Of a stretch of 64,000 nt of DNA, positions 22,001 to 30,002 are shown piece after piece. Under the pieces are notes generated by a model. It ran no database searches. It was not told the DNA's origin and was given only the letters and a program-made list of their open reading frames with translations. The DNA is taken from contig JAHCAU010000003.1 in assembly GCA_019634715.1 (NCBI GenBank), positions 186,001 through 250,000 on the forward strand, read 5' to 3'. This DNA comes from Lysobacter sp. GTDB taxonomy: Bacteria; Pseudomonadota; Gammaproteobacteria; Xanthomonadales; Xanthomonadaceae. How positions within the stretch are numbered: the first letter of the stretch is position 1; every line of letters starts with the position of its first letter. The position numbers and the translations under genes were made by a program.

Positions 22001-23994
22001 CGATCGCCGTCGGTGAGGGGCGAGAAATCCATCAGATCAATGAGAACCGGTTGCCAAATGACCCCACCGCCCGTCTCCTCTCGATGGAGGTAGATATTCT
22101 CAGGCTTCAAGTCGCCATGGGCGACGAGACGGCCGTGCATACGCTCGATGACGTCGGTCAGTGCTTGCGCAAAGGACACGGCGCCGGCCGCGCCACCATC
22201 CAAGCCACCATTGGCCAAGATGGTGGCCAAGCACGGGCCGGGCACAAATTCCTGCACCAACGCGATCGCATCGCCCGTCCAGTAAGCCCCCGACAACCGT
22301 GCGGTTCCCGGGATCGGCGCTTCGACCAGCTCCTGTGCCTGTCGCAGGAACGCGAGAATCCGCGGCGCCTCGTCGCCGAGGTCGCCAATCGCAGGGGCTT
22401 TCCACAACTTCACCACTATGCTCTGGCCGTCGACACTTGAGCGCCAAATGTCGACCCGGCCGTCCTCCGCAAGGATATCCTCCATCGGAAACCTGCGGAT
22501 AAGCTGCAATTGCGACTTGAACTGGCGAAAGTGCTCAAGACCCTCGACTGTGCTCTGTCGGTCGGGCAGCGAAGCCAATGCTGCGTTGAATGCCTCCAGC
22601 ATGTCCGCCGCGTGGGCGAAGCGCGCTGTGGTATCGACGTCGAGAGCGCGGGAAAACCAAGGGTGCAGATGCGAATGGTTGCCGTCCTCGTCCACTGCAG
22701 GATTCCATTCGGCGGGCTCCCCCTCCGGAGCGGTACCGAACACAAGCATGTGCGCTGCACACGCCAAAGAGTAGACATCTTTGCGCCGGGCGATTACGGG
22801 AATGCCCAGAACTTCCTCAGGCGAGCTCGCGCTGGAGAGGAACTGGTAGCGAATCTGACCCAGTGTTTTGACTTGCGGATAAGACGCCGCCATCAGGTGT
22901 GAAAGCTTTGCAGTCGTCGGCGTCTCAAGCCAGATGCTGTGTGGCCCGATATCCAAGTGCGCGGCTTCAAGGTCGTGCATCGTCTTGGCCGCGGCTAGTA
23001 CTTGCCGCACCAACTCCAAGCGCTCTTGCATGGTCAGGCGCGACAATTCGATGTCACAAAAGTCCGATAGGCGCCTCATGCGCCGCCGGCGCTCGTACAC
23101 CTCCCAATACTGCGTGCCACGTTCCTGATCCTCGGCACGCTGCTTGAGAATTGCCTGGCCACATATCGCGCTTCGGTCGTCAAGCCAAGCGATTACTTCC
23201 TTCTCACGTCCGGCAATCAATGCTCGGCCTTCCTCGGTCTGAAAGCGGGGTTCGGCCTTGCTGAAGTCCCAGCGACGCAAGAATCCAGAGGAATTGGGAA
23301 CCCCTTCCTCTACTACGTCGAACTCATAGAAAAGCTCGCCAGGATGCGCGAATGTCGGATTATCGCTCTCGGCACGGAAGGTGCTGTAACGACGCGAGGC
23401 GGCTCGGAAGTTCTCGTTGGCAGCGTTGAAGAAGCGCCTGAAGCGATTGATCCACTCCGGCTTCGTGTAGTCTTCGCCGCGAACTGCAACCTTGCTCAGC
23501 TGCGCGTCGCGTTCCTTAGGATTGCGCAGCATCTTCATGAACTGGTCGATTGCGAAGACCCGGGCACTTTCAGCAGCGGCAATGCCAGTGCGGTCGGCGG
23601 TACGGGTCAGCACCACGGCTGCGTCCACCAAGGGGACAGGCAGCTTCACGTCCAGACCTTCCTTCCGAGTTTGTTCCGTCAAGAACGCTTTCAGCAAGGT
23701 TGATATTGCGCGCGTGTGCTCGCCCAGTTTCTGTACCGGCGATCTTCCACAGTCCTTGGTGCCGTTGAACCAACTAGCATCGCGACTGCTGATCGGGCCC
23801 CTCCAGTCCTTGAGGTCTATCAGCAACACCCGATCATCGAGCACCATGACCAGGTCGATCTCCCGCAGCCCCTTACCCGGAAGAGCGAGATCCAAGTTGG
23901 TGAAAGCGACCCAACTGTCGGGAAGCCCCCGCAACTTCTCAAGCCCATCAACTTCGCGTTGGTGGACGCCGCGACCGCAGTTCACGATTTTCAT
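19057..23994 (-). CDS. NERD nuclease-pseudokinase-kinase-SF1 helicase fusion, candidate antiphage protein
   Basis: 1645 aa in one frame. Domains: (a) residues 10-150, a NERD nuclease-related domain with REIDLVMV and LLIDLKDWRG supplying the Asp and Asp-x-Lys of the site; (b) about 230-490, a kinase fold with a broken catalytic loop (AHLDIGPHS near 346, no DFG), so a pseudokinase; (c) about 510-720, a kinase with VVKLW lysine, intact HGDLKPEN loop (near 628) and DLMDF in place of DFG; (d) about 1040-1620, a UPF1-like superfamily 1 helicase with QGPPGTGKT (near 1070), VDEAA (near 1315), VGDHAQLEP, DTIDSYQGKEN (near 1532) and LNVAVSRG (near 1575). Kinase-helicase fusions with nuclease activity occur in phage-defence systems such as Mokosh; here the nuclease is in cis. 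Role inferred. Confidence 0.85.
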   Translation of the reverse strand: MKIVNCGRGVHQREVDGLEKLRGLPDSWVAFTNLDLALPGKGLREIDLVMVLDDRVLLIDLKDWRGPISSRDASWFNGTKDCGRSPVQKLGEHTRAISTLLKAFLTEQTRKEGLDVKLPVPLVDAAVVLTRTADRTGIAAAESARVFAIDQFMKMLRNPKERDAQLSKVAVRGEDYTKPEWINRFRRFFNAANENFRAASRRYSTFRAESDNPTFAHPGELFYEFDVVEEGVPNSSGFLRRWDFSKAEPRFQTEEGRALIAGREKEVIAWLDDRSAICGQAILKQRAEDQERGTQYWEVYERRRRMRRLSDFCDIELSRLTMQERLELVRQVLAAAKTMHDLEAAHLDIGPHSIWLETPTTAKLSHLMAASYPQVKTLGQIRYQFLSSASSPEEVLGIPVIARRKDVYSLACAAHMLVFGTAPEGEPAEWNPAVDEDGNHSHLHPWFSRALDVDTTARFAHAADMLEAFNAALASLPDRQSTVEGLEHFRQFKSQLQLIRRFPMEDILAEDGRVDIWRSSVDGQSIVVKLWKAPAIGDLGDEAPRILAFLRQAQELVEAPIPGTARLSGAYWTGDAIALVQEFVPGPCLATILANGGLDGGAAGAVSFAQALTDVIERMHGRLVAHGDLKPENIYLHREETGGGVIWQPVLIDLMDFSPLTDGDRINTLYSPPLGGRFERDRYAVTKLVEELFPAGLLLHSQQASLASAIEQCREGPPANGSLSPLADALATLLTPPVSNAGGLSITVGLPDAAPGVLLADEGHYWVSRFSRLLIIRGASEQLEIRLNDKDIATHAKRTTVSQGQIARAKRHEKASFPGQIRVAGDVLWLGEIAQVLDHPEVRAARTEQLAEPDAGDAEGAGPVQSHERAKDELDEEARPEKATPVGLEVRRLWRRLVERESELISEALAVGESSYRREAGRHVVPIQMTVGEFGFDRNDTVVVERVDSSRITRIGVLDIAGSSDDFIAIESRFDGTRGPLVADGSTLRFQSRYENTSRERRSDATIRLVGGGAALPTLIDYFDPTHTAIPSFASHNVDEELVKARYGLNDTQASAFARLATCRPLGLLQGPPGTGKTKFIGALVHYALTHGLARNVLLASQSHEAVNTAAEAVLRLLGEQRDTVSLIRVGHEGVISEPLRPFHAAKAEMAYKDRFAATFRERMRIAAKAIGLDATLAESVLWFEDSVMPVVAKLQELAAESSPSGPRADSLLATIEQLMSSREAAVSLLGVEIEELENVTIEALLGPAGKRQGAKVEKLRHVVQLGRDIVGSVSTWQRSFETFLAGTRQVIAGTCVGLGRTALGLTKTTFDLVIVDEAARCTASELAVPIQAGKWVVLVGDHAQLEPSHLPEVVKTLADELGLSRDEIMRSDFERAFLSPYGKQASARLDTQYRMLPPIGRVVSAAFYSKALQHGRAKSDVADGVWPQGLSTPLLWIETDSSGAKAFQREDETRRGSLINPIEADAIVSLLLQWARHEDFLAWLKSRDHGDQAIGIICAYSGQRDLVRKRLNSANLPDELRQVLKVDTIDSYQGKENPIVIVSLVRNNAEQRLPDGRPGIRPGFLGRKNRLNVAVSRGMDRLVIVGAKERWPDGGRMNALIEAFDEEHAKGNARVVAAADIAEQGRHARSKRPAKPRATTGGQV

Positions 23995-24340
23995 TGCCCG
24001 TCCCCTGTCCCTGTCCTGTGCACACGATCCGGTTGTGCCTATTTTATCTTAGCTAAGTCACAGCCATTGTGAGACAGGGTGCGGCCATCGCTGTGCCTGC
24101 GGTACGCTTCGTGTGTCGATGGCCGCGTAGTGTTGCGAGCCCCCTCCCTACCTTCGATAAATCTTCCTAATCGCCAGTCCAATTCGAATAGAAAATCGAA
24201 CTGTCGAGCCACTTGGCTCGCTAACAGGCATCGAATGGAACGGAGCCGCCTCCAGGAGCGCTGGCCATGAAGTCCGAAACAAGACAACACAGCCAGCAGA
24301 AGCATTCGCCTGCGGCTACTGGCTCATACTCGTTGCCCGA
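23995..24340. promoter_or_regulatory. Intergenic region between the defence operon and the PKS cluster
   Basis: About 345 bp, noticeably AT-richer than the flanks, with no supported gene. Upstream of the NERD gene it holds a perfect palindrome CTTAGCTAAG (24048-24057) beside ATTTTATC (a -10-like TAAAAT on the minus strand), a plausible autoregulated promoter. Further right, CGAGCCA-CT-TGGCTCG (24205-24220) is a 7-bp hairpin that may serve as a weak terminator for the PKS operon. Confidence 0.45.
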
Positions 24341-25465
24341 TCACACCGGCTGCAACTCGTTCAAGTCGAAATAGCCGTTGTAGCCCTTCATGTAGACGGC
24401 GGCGCGGTGGCCGAAGAGGACGACGGCTTCGCTGCGGGTTTCGAGGCTGTCGTAGTCGAAGGCGGTGGAGCGGACGCGGGTGCCGACGGGGTGGCGCTGG
24501 TTCCAGTCGGCGACCTTGCGGGCGGCGTCGTTGCCGGCGGCGGTGGCGACGCTGGCGGCGACCGGGAAGAATCCGTCGAGGATGCTGTCCGGGGTCTGCT
24601 TGCGGATGGTGTCGACCATGCGGGTCAGGACTTCGCCAGGGCCGAATTCCTGGAAACGCATTTCCTGGCCGCGGCTGCGCGCCAGGGCGAGGAGGTACTG
24701 CACGCTCTCGCACCATTTCACGGTGTTGGCGATCTGGTCGGCCAGGGTGTCGAGGATGGCGTCGTCGGCGTACGGGCGGGCGGTGACGTTGGCGACCACC
24801 GGGATGCGCGGCGCGGACAAGGGCATGGTGGCGAGGAAGGCGCGGAATTCGCCCATCGCGTCGCGCATGAAGCGCGAGTGGAACGCGCCGCTGGTGTTGA
24901 GCGGGAGGAAGCGCACCTTGCCGAGATCGCTCTTGAGCTTGTTGAACACGCTGCCGGCCTTGCCGATCTGCTCGGCCGAGCCGGAGACCACGATCTGCGA
25001 GGGCGAGTTGTAGTTGGCGAGGAAGATCTCGTCGAGGCCGTGTTCGTCGAGCGTGGCGCGGATGAGTTCGCCCGGTGCGTTGATGACCGCCGCCATGCCG
25101 CCGCCGGAGACCTTGCCCATCAGTGCGCCGCGCTTCTGCACCAGGCGCAGGCCGGTCTCGAAATCGAAGCAGCCGGCGGCCTGCAGGGCGTTGAATTCGC
25201 CGAGGCTGTGGCCGGCGAGGAAGTCGGGTTCGCCCTCCCCGTCCTCGATCGCGCGCAGGTAGGACAGCGCGTTGACGGTGTACAGCGCCGGCTGGGTGAA
25301 GCGGGTGTCGTTGAGCTCGCCGCGCGGGTCGTCGAGGCAGAGTTCGCGGATCGAATAGCCGAGGATGTCGTCGGCCTTGGCGGTGAGCGCGGCGAAGCGC
25401 TCGAACAGTTCGCCGCCCATGCCTTTGGCCTGGGAGCCCTGGCCCGGGAACATGCAGGTTTTCAT
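24341..25465 (-). CDS. Trans-acting malonyl-CoA:ACP acyltransferase of the PKS
   Basis: 374 aa from ATG 25465 with AAGGAGA a few bases upstream. FabD/AT fold: GQGSQ loop (residues 8-12), nucleophile motif GHSLGEFNA near residue 93, the malonate-binding Arg in QKRGALM, and GAFHS, the malonyl-type specificity motif with catalytic His. Residues about 1-300 form the AT; the last 70 residues (VADWNQRHPVG...LFGHRAAVYMKGYNGYFDLNEL) are an extension beyond FabD. As no AT domain occurs in the PKS modules, this enzyme should load malonyl units onto all of them and onto the donor ACP. Last gene of the operon, 50 bp after the decarboxylating KS. Confidence 0.9.
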   Translation of the reverse strand: MKTCMFPGQGSQAKGMGGELFERFAALTAKADDILGYSIRELCLDDPRGELNDTRFTQPALYTVNALSYLRAIEDGEGEPDFLAGHSLGEFNALQAAGCFDFETGLRLVQKRGALMGKVSGGGMAAVINAPGELIRATLDEHGLDEIFLANYNSPSQIVVSGSAEQIGKAGSVFNKLKSDLGKVRFLPLNTSGAFHSRFMRDAMGEFRAFLATMPLSAPRIPVVANVTARPYADDAILDTLADQIANTVKWCESVQYLLALARSRGQEMRFQEFGPGEVLTRMVDTIRKQTPDSILDGFFPVAASVATAAGNDAARKVADWNQRHPVGTRVRSTAFDYDSLETRSEAVVLFGHRAAVYMKGYNGYFDLNELQPV

Positions 25466-25515
25466 GATGCTGTCTCCTTGACGTTGTGCTTGCGTCCGCG
25501 CGACTGCCCTGCCGT

Positions 25516-26769
25516 TCAGCAGGCGAGCGCGCAGATCGCGGTATTGATGCCGCCGAAGCCCATGCTCATGTTGAGCGCGGCGCCGATGGCGTGAGGTTCC
25601 TGGGTCTCGCCGACCCAGCGCAGGTCCGGGGCGATGGGTTCGACGAGATTGCGCGAGGGGTGCAGCCGCCCTGCCCGCATCTGCAGCAGGACGACGGCCA
25701 GTTCCGTTGCGCCGGCCGCGGTCAGGCCATGGCCGAGCAGCGACTTGGTGGTGTTCAGGCGAACGTGGTCGAGACCGCTGTCGCGCAGGGCCTGGACCTC
25801 GGTGATGTCGCCGATGTGCGAACCGGTGCCATGCGGGTTGACGTAATCGATGCGCTCGGGTGCGATGCCGGCCATCGACAGCGCGGTCGAGATCGCGGCG
25901 CACTCCCCGTCCAGCGAGGGATTGGGATTGCGGTTGCCGTCCATCGCGATGCCCCACCCCGCCAGTTCGGCCCAGGGCTTGCGGCTTCGCGCATGGGCGC
26001 GATCGGCGCGTTCAATGACGATCGCGGTGCAGGATTCGCCGAAGATGAAGCCGTCGCGCGCGGCATCGAAGGGGCGGCAGGCCGATGCCGGGTCGTCGGC
26101 ATATCGGTCCGAGCCCATCGCGCCGAGCGAACGCAGGCCCTGGCATTCCCAGTACGACAGGTCCATGAGGCCGCCGATCGCGATGCAGGCGTCGACGCGG
26201 CCCGAGCGGACGGCTTCCAGCGCATGGATCACTGCCGCCTGGCCGCTGGCGGAGGCGCCGCCGAGCGTGTGCGCGAAGCCGCGGATCGGGAAGGCTTCGG
26301 TGCACAGGCCGCAGAGGTCGCTGTCCATGAAGCCCATGCCGTAGCTGGGCCGGAGGAAGCGTTCACGGCCGCAATAGGCGTCCTGCATCGCGACCAGTTC
26401 GCGCTGCTGCAGGTTGGATCCGCCGACGACCAGGCCGATGCGCGCGGGATCGACGCCGTCCAGCGCTGCGTCCGTCCACGCCTCGTGCAGCGCGGCCAGC
26501 GCCGCCTGGCCCGACAGCGAGGCCGTGCGCAGCATCGAGGCAGGCAGGCCATCGGGCAGGCGCAGATCGGGGATCTCTGCGCCGATGAAACCTGCGGCCG
26601 TGCTCGCCTGCCCTTCCCGCAACGGCAACTGCCGGCCGGGCCGCCGCATGTGGCCGAACGCATGCCGGCCGGCCAGCAGCGCGGCGATCACCGCATCGGC
26701 GCCCTGGCCGATCGCGGTGACGATGCCGAGGCCGCTGGCGACCAGCGCGTCGCCGTCAGGCTTTCGCAT
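25516..26769 (-). CDS. Decarboxylating ketosynthase-like protein of the beta-branching cassette
   Basis: 417 aa ketosynthase fold in which the active-site Cys is replaced by Ser (HTLGGASASGQAAVIHAL), while both His sites remain (NPHGTGSHIGD and SLLGHGLTAAG). This Cys-to-Ser form is the hallmark of enzymes that decarboxylate malonyl-ACP to acetyl-ACP for HMG-CoA-synthase-type beta-branching. Its start overlaps the donor ACP gene by 14 bp, in keeping with their shared job. Confidence 0.9.
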   Translation of the reverse strand: MRKPDGDALVASGLGIVTAIGQGADAVIAALLAGRHAFGHMRRPGRQLPLREGQASTAAGFIGAEIPDLRLPDGLPASMLRTASLSGQAALAALHEAWTDAALDGVDPARIGLVVGGSNLQQRELVAMQDAYCGRERFLRPSYGMGFMDSDLCGLCTEAFPIRGFAHTLGGASASGQAAVIHALEAVRSGRVDACIAIGGLMDLSYWECQGLRSLGAMGSDRYADDPASACRPFDAARDGFIFGESCTAIVIERADRAHARSRKPWAELAGWGIAMDGNRNPNPSLDGECAAISTALSMAGIAPERIDYVNPHGTGSHIGDITEVQALRDSGLDHVRLNTTKSLLGHGLTAAGATELAVVLLQMRAGRLHPSRNLVEPIAPDLRWVGETQEPHAIGAALNMSMGFGGINTAICALAC

Positions 26770-26995
26770 GGATGATGCCGGCCAGTTCGCCGATGTTCTC
26801 GGCCTTGGCCATCTCGACCAGGGGGATGTCGAGTTCGAGGGTTTCGAGCGTCATCATGATGATGTCGGCGCGGTCCACCGAATTGGCGCCGAGCGCGCGC
26901 AGGGAATCGCTCGGCTGGAAGGCGTGGCTTTCCAGGTCCGGGATGATTTCCTTCGTGTGGCGGACGATGATCTCGAAGATGTGCTCTGTGCTCAC
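26756..26995 (-). CDS. Donor acyl carrier protein of the beta-branching cassette
   Basis: Free-standing ACP, 79 aa from GTG 26995, chosen because AGGAG lies 9 bases upstream and because MSTEHIFEIIVRHTKEIIPDL fits normal ACP length. An alternative ATG at 27052, overlapping the ECH2 stop, would add 19 residues. Phosphopantetheine Ser is in LGANSVDRADIIMMTLE. It carries malonyl, then acetyl, for the HMG-synthase-like enzyme. Confidence 0.87.
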   Translation of the reverse strand: MSTEHIFEIIVRHTKEIIPDLESHAFQPSDSLRALGANSVDRADIIMMTLETLELDIPLVEMAKAENIGELAGIIHAKA

Positions 26996-27048
26996 TGCGT
27001 GTTGCTCCTGTGGTGAAAGATGGGCGCGTGCGGTCAATGGTGTCGCGG

Positions 27049-27825
27049 TCATTGCCCGAACAGCGCCTCGATGCGTTCGCGGACTTCCGGGCGGTGGAAG
27101 GTCTGCGCGTGCATCTCGACTTCGCGCTCGATCGCCTGCGGCAGCGCCTCGCGCAGCCCGGCGACGAGATGGTTCTTGAGGGTGACGAGGGAAAAGCGCG
27201 GCTTCTCGGCGAAATCGCGGGCCAGGGCCAGGGCGTGTTCGAGCACCTGGTCGCGCGGCAGCACCGGGAACGGCACGCCGCGCCGCGCGAGTTCCTCGCC
27301 GCGATAGACGCGCGCCGACAGCATCATCTCGTGGGCGAGGACCGGGCCGAGCTTGTGCGGCAGGATCAGGGTCGAACCCATGCCGGGGGTGAAGCCGTAC
27401 TTCATGAAGTTCGCGGTGTAGATGCTTTCGCGCGACAGCACGGCGGCATCGGCGAACATGCCGAGCACGAAGCCGCCGCCGATGCCGTGGCCCTGCATCG
27501 CCGAGACCACCGGGATCGGGCAGTTCAGCGCGAGGCTGTACAGGTCCTTGTCGGTGAACTTGAAGCGGCCCTCGAACAGGTCGCGCAGGCCTTCCTGCGT
27601 GCCGCCGCTGGAGAAGTAGCTGTCGTAGCCGGTCAGCACGACCGCGCGCCAGGCCTCGTTGCGCGCGATGTCGGCGAACGCGGCGGTGAGGTCGCGGATC
27701 AGCGCATCGGTGAAGGTGTTGCGGCCCTCGCGCTCGTGCATCTCGACCAGCGCGATGCCCGGCTCGGCTTCGCGCAGGGTGACGGTCGCGCCCTGCACGG
27801 TGGCATTGGCGATCGCGAGGTTCAT
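27049..27825 (-). CDS. Enoyl-CoA hydratase-like decarboxylase (ECH2) of the beta-branching cassette
   Basis: 258 aa crotonase-fold protein. The oxyanion-hole loops read SSGGTQEGL and GHGIGGGFVLGMFAD; KYGFTPGMGST and the C-terminal EVEMHAQTFHRPEVRERI match the PksI-type ECH2 group, which decarboxylates the glutaconyl intermediate to leave a beta-methyl or exomethylene branch. Start and stop overlap the neighbouring genes by 4 bp. Very similar to the third ECH domain inside PKS B, so the function may be present twice. Confidence 0.9.
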   Translation of the reverse strand: MNLAIANATVQGATVTLREAEPGIALVEMHEREGRNTFTDALIRDLTAAFADIARNEAWRAVVLTGYDSYFSSGGTQEGLRDLFEGRFKFTDKDLYSLALNCPIPVVSAMQGHGIGGGFVLGMFADAAVLSRESIYTANFMKYGFTPGMGSTLILPHKLGPVLAHEMMLSARVYRGEELARRGVPFPVLPRDQVLEHALALARDFAEKPRFSLVTLKNHLVAGLREALPQAIEREVEMHAQTFHRPEVRERIEALFGQ

Positions 27826-28616
27826 TCCGGCTCCCACGGGAATTTCCCGGTGCGTACGTAGCGCGCGATGCGGCGCAGGTTGTCCGGATCGGAGAACACC
27901 TCGCGGTTCGCGGCCAGCGCCTTCGGGCGCGCGCTGCGCAGGCTGTCGTCCAGTTCGTTCGCGTAGCGCTTGTAGCGGACGATGCCGTCGCGGCCGATGC
28001 GGCGCAGGCGCAGCAGCTGCTTGCGCAGCAGGTTGACGCTGTTCTCCTCGACCGCGTCGACCAGCCCCCACTCCAACGCCTGCGCGGCGGTGATCGGCTG
28101 GGTCATCAGGGTCATGAAGTTCGCCTTGGCGAAGCCCATGCGCCGCACGATGAAGGGCATCACGCAGGCCGGCATCAGCCCGAACAGCAGTTCCGACAGG
28201 CTGAACGCGGCCTTCTCCTCGGCGAGCACGATGTCGCAGGCCGCGACGAAGCCGACGCCGCCGGCATTGGCGCGGCCGCGCACGTGGGCGACGCTGATGA
28301 ACGGCCCGGTCGCGAGCCGATGCCACAGGTCGTACAGCGGGCCGGGATCCTGCTCGACTTCGGCGTCGCCGCGTTCGAAGCGCTCGCGCAGCTCGCCGAA
28401 ATCGGCACCGGCGCAGAACACCTCGGGAGCGCCTTCGAGGACGACCACGCCTGCCAGCCCTTCACAGCGATCCAGCGCCGCCGTCAGCTCGGCGATCAGT
28501 CGGGCGTCGATGGTGTTGCCGGCCTCGGGACGGGTCATCCGCAGGAAGCAGACCCCGTCTTCCAGGCGCATGTCGATCGCCTGGAACGGCGCGTCGATGA
28601 CCGTCGCCACGCTCAC
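27822..28616 (-). CDS. Enoyl-CoA hydratase-like dehydratase (ECH1) of the beta-branching cassette
   Basis: 264 aa from GTG 28616, which overlaps the HMG-synthase stop (GTGA). Crotonase fold with FCAGADFGELRE and ANAGGVGFVAACDIVLAEEKAAFSLSE, closely matching the PksH-type ECH1 group that dehydrates the HMG-ACP-like intermediate. The C-terminal 70 residues (NLLRKQLLRLRRIGRDGIVRYKRY) are also characteristic. Its stop overlaps ECH2 by 4 bp. Confidence 0.9.
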   Translation of the reverse strand: MSVATVIDAPFQAIDMRLEDGVCFLRMTRPEAGNTIDARLIAELTAALDRCEGLAGVVVLEGAPEVFCAGADFGELRERFERGDAEVEQDPGPLYDLWHRLATGPFISVAHVRGRANAGGVGFVAACDIVLAEEKAAFSLSELLFGLMPACVMPFIVRRMGFAKANFMTLMTQPITAAQALEWGLVDAVEENSVNLLRKQLLRLRRIGRDGIVRYKRYANELDDSLRSARPKALAANREVFSDPDNLRRIARYVRTGKFPWEPE

Positions 28617-29866
28617 GACACCCACTCGTACTCGCGGTGGAATTCCTTGATCTCCTTCAGGAACAGGGTCGGCTGGCCCAGGGCGCGCCGCGCTTCGGGC
28701 ACGAAGTCGACGTCGGGCACCATGTTGCGCGTGCCGAACTTGAGCGACCGGCTCTTCTCCAGCAGGGTGTCGTACTGCGCCATGCTCAGCTCGTGGCGCG
28801 CGTCCAGGCGCTTGCCGATGCCCAGCGCGCGCAGGCGCTCGCGGCCTTCGGGACGGGCGACGCCGCTGAAGAACTCGGAGCAGCAGCCCGAGCCGTAGGA
28901 AAACACGCCGATGCGCTGCGGCGCGTCGTAGTCGCCGTTCTCGATCGTGCTCGCCAGCGACAGCGCGGCGGTCGCGCCCATGATGTTGCCGACGCGCTGG
29001 CAGTGGATCAGCCCCGGCGTCACGCGGCGCTGGAAATCGTCCTCGATCTCGGCCGGCTTGGCCTTGACCAGCTTGCGCATCATGTTGCGGTGCGCGCCCT
29101 TGACCATGCCGCCGAACGGCGTGTGGTAGGCGATGTAGCCGAAGGTGTCGGCGAAATGCGCACCGTCGACGCGCTTCTGGTATTCCAGGTACGCGTTCTC
29201 GCAGCAGTTGAGGTAGGACAGCAGCGAGAGGTCGGTGTCGCCGGCATCGCCGTCGGTCGACGGGCGGCAGGTGTCCATCACTTCGTAACCGTAGTAGCCG
29301 TTCGCGCCGACGTCGATCTGGAACACGTGCGGCCGGTCGCTGACCAGCATCGCCACCGCGCCCGAGCCGCCGCTCGGTTCGGCGAAGGACCAGTCCGCCG
29401 ACAGCGCCTCGCCGCCCTCCTCCACCATGAAGCGCGACACGTCGGTCGCGATGACCAGCACCTTGGCGCCGGGCGAGACGTTCGACAGCACGAAGTTCAC
29501 CGCCATCTGCAGGCCGGCGACGCCGGAATAGCAGGCGTTCTTGAGTTCGAACAGGCGGCAGTTGCGGTTGAGGCCGAGCAGGTCGTGGCAGTAGGTGCTC
29601 ATCGACTTGCCGAAGTCGAACGCCGACTCGGTGCAGGTGATGACCATCTCGATGCGGTCCTTCTCCTCGGGCGTCAGCGCGTCGATCAGCGGCTTCGCCG
29701 CGTTGACCGCGAAGGTGATCGGATCCTCGCTGGGCAGCGCGACCGACTTCTCCTTCATCAAGAGGTTCTCGAACCGGCTCATGTCGAGGCCGCGATGCCG
29801 CGCGAGCTTCGACACGTCGATACACGCCGTTCCGGCGAACACGTTCATCGCTTCGATGCCAACCAT
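28613..29866 (-). CDS. HMG-CoA synthase-like beta-branching enzyme
   Basis: 417 aa, ATG 29866 with AAGGAAG upstream. Condenses acetyl-ACP with the beta-keto thioester on the PKS. Catalytic residues visible: Glu in ITCTESAFDFGKS, the acyl-Cys in ELKNACYSGVAGL and His in IAYHTPFGGMVKGAHR. Matches the PksG class of HMG synthases in trans-AT clusters. The beta-ketoacyl target should be bound to the two tryptophan-flagged ACPs at the end of PKS B. Confidence 0.93.
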   Translation of the reverse strand: MVGIEAMNVFAGTACIDVSKLARHRGLDMSRFENLLMKEKSVALPSEDPITFAVNAAKPLIDALTPEEKDRIEMVITCTESAFDFGKSMSTYCHDLLGLNRNCRLFELKNACYSGVAGLQMAVNFVLSNVSPGAKVLVIATDVSRFMVEEGGEALSADWSFAEPSGGSGAVAMLVSDRPHVFQIDVGANGYYGYEVMDTCRPSTDGDAGDTDLSLLSYLNCCENAYLEYQKRVDGAHFADTFGYIAYHTPFGGMVKGAHRNMMRKLVKAKPAEIEDDFQRRVTPGLIHCQRVGNIMGATAALSLASTIENGDYDAPQRIGVFSYGSGCCSEFFSGVARPEGRERLRALGIGKRLDARHELSMAQYDTLLEKSRSLKFGTRNMVPDVDFVPEARRALGQPTLFLKEIKEFHREYEWVS

Positions 29867-30002
29867 ACTCACTTCCTTTGACTGATGGATCCCGGCGCCT
29901 GGCCGGGGTATTGGGTGATCGTTCCGGGCGCTCGCACCGAGGCCGGGAGCGGGGGCTGCCGACACGGCAGCGTCGACGCACGGGGCGTGGCGGACGACGC
30001 GC

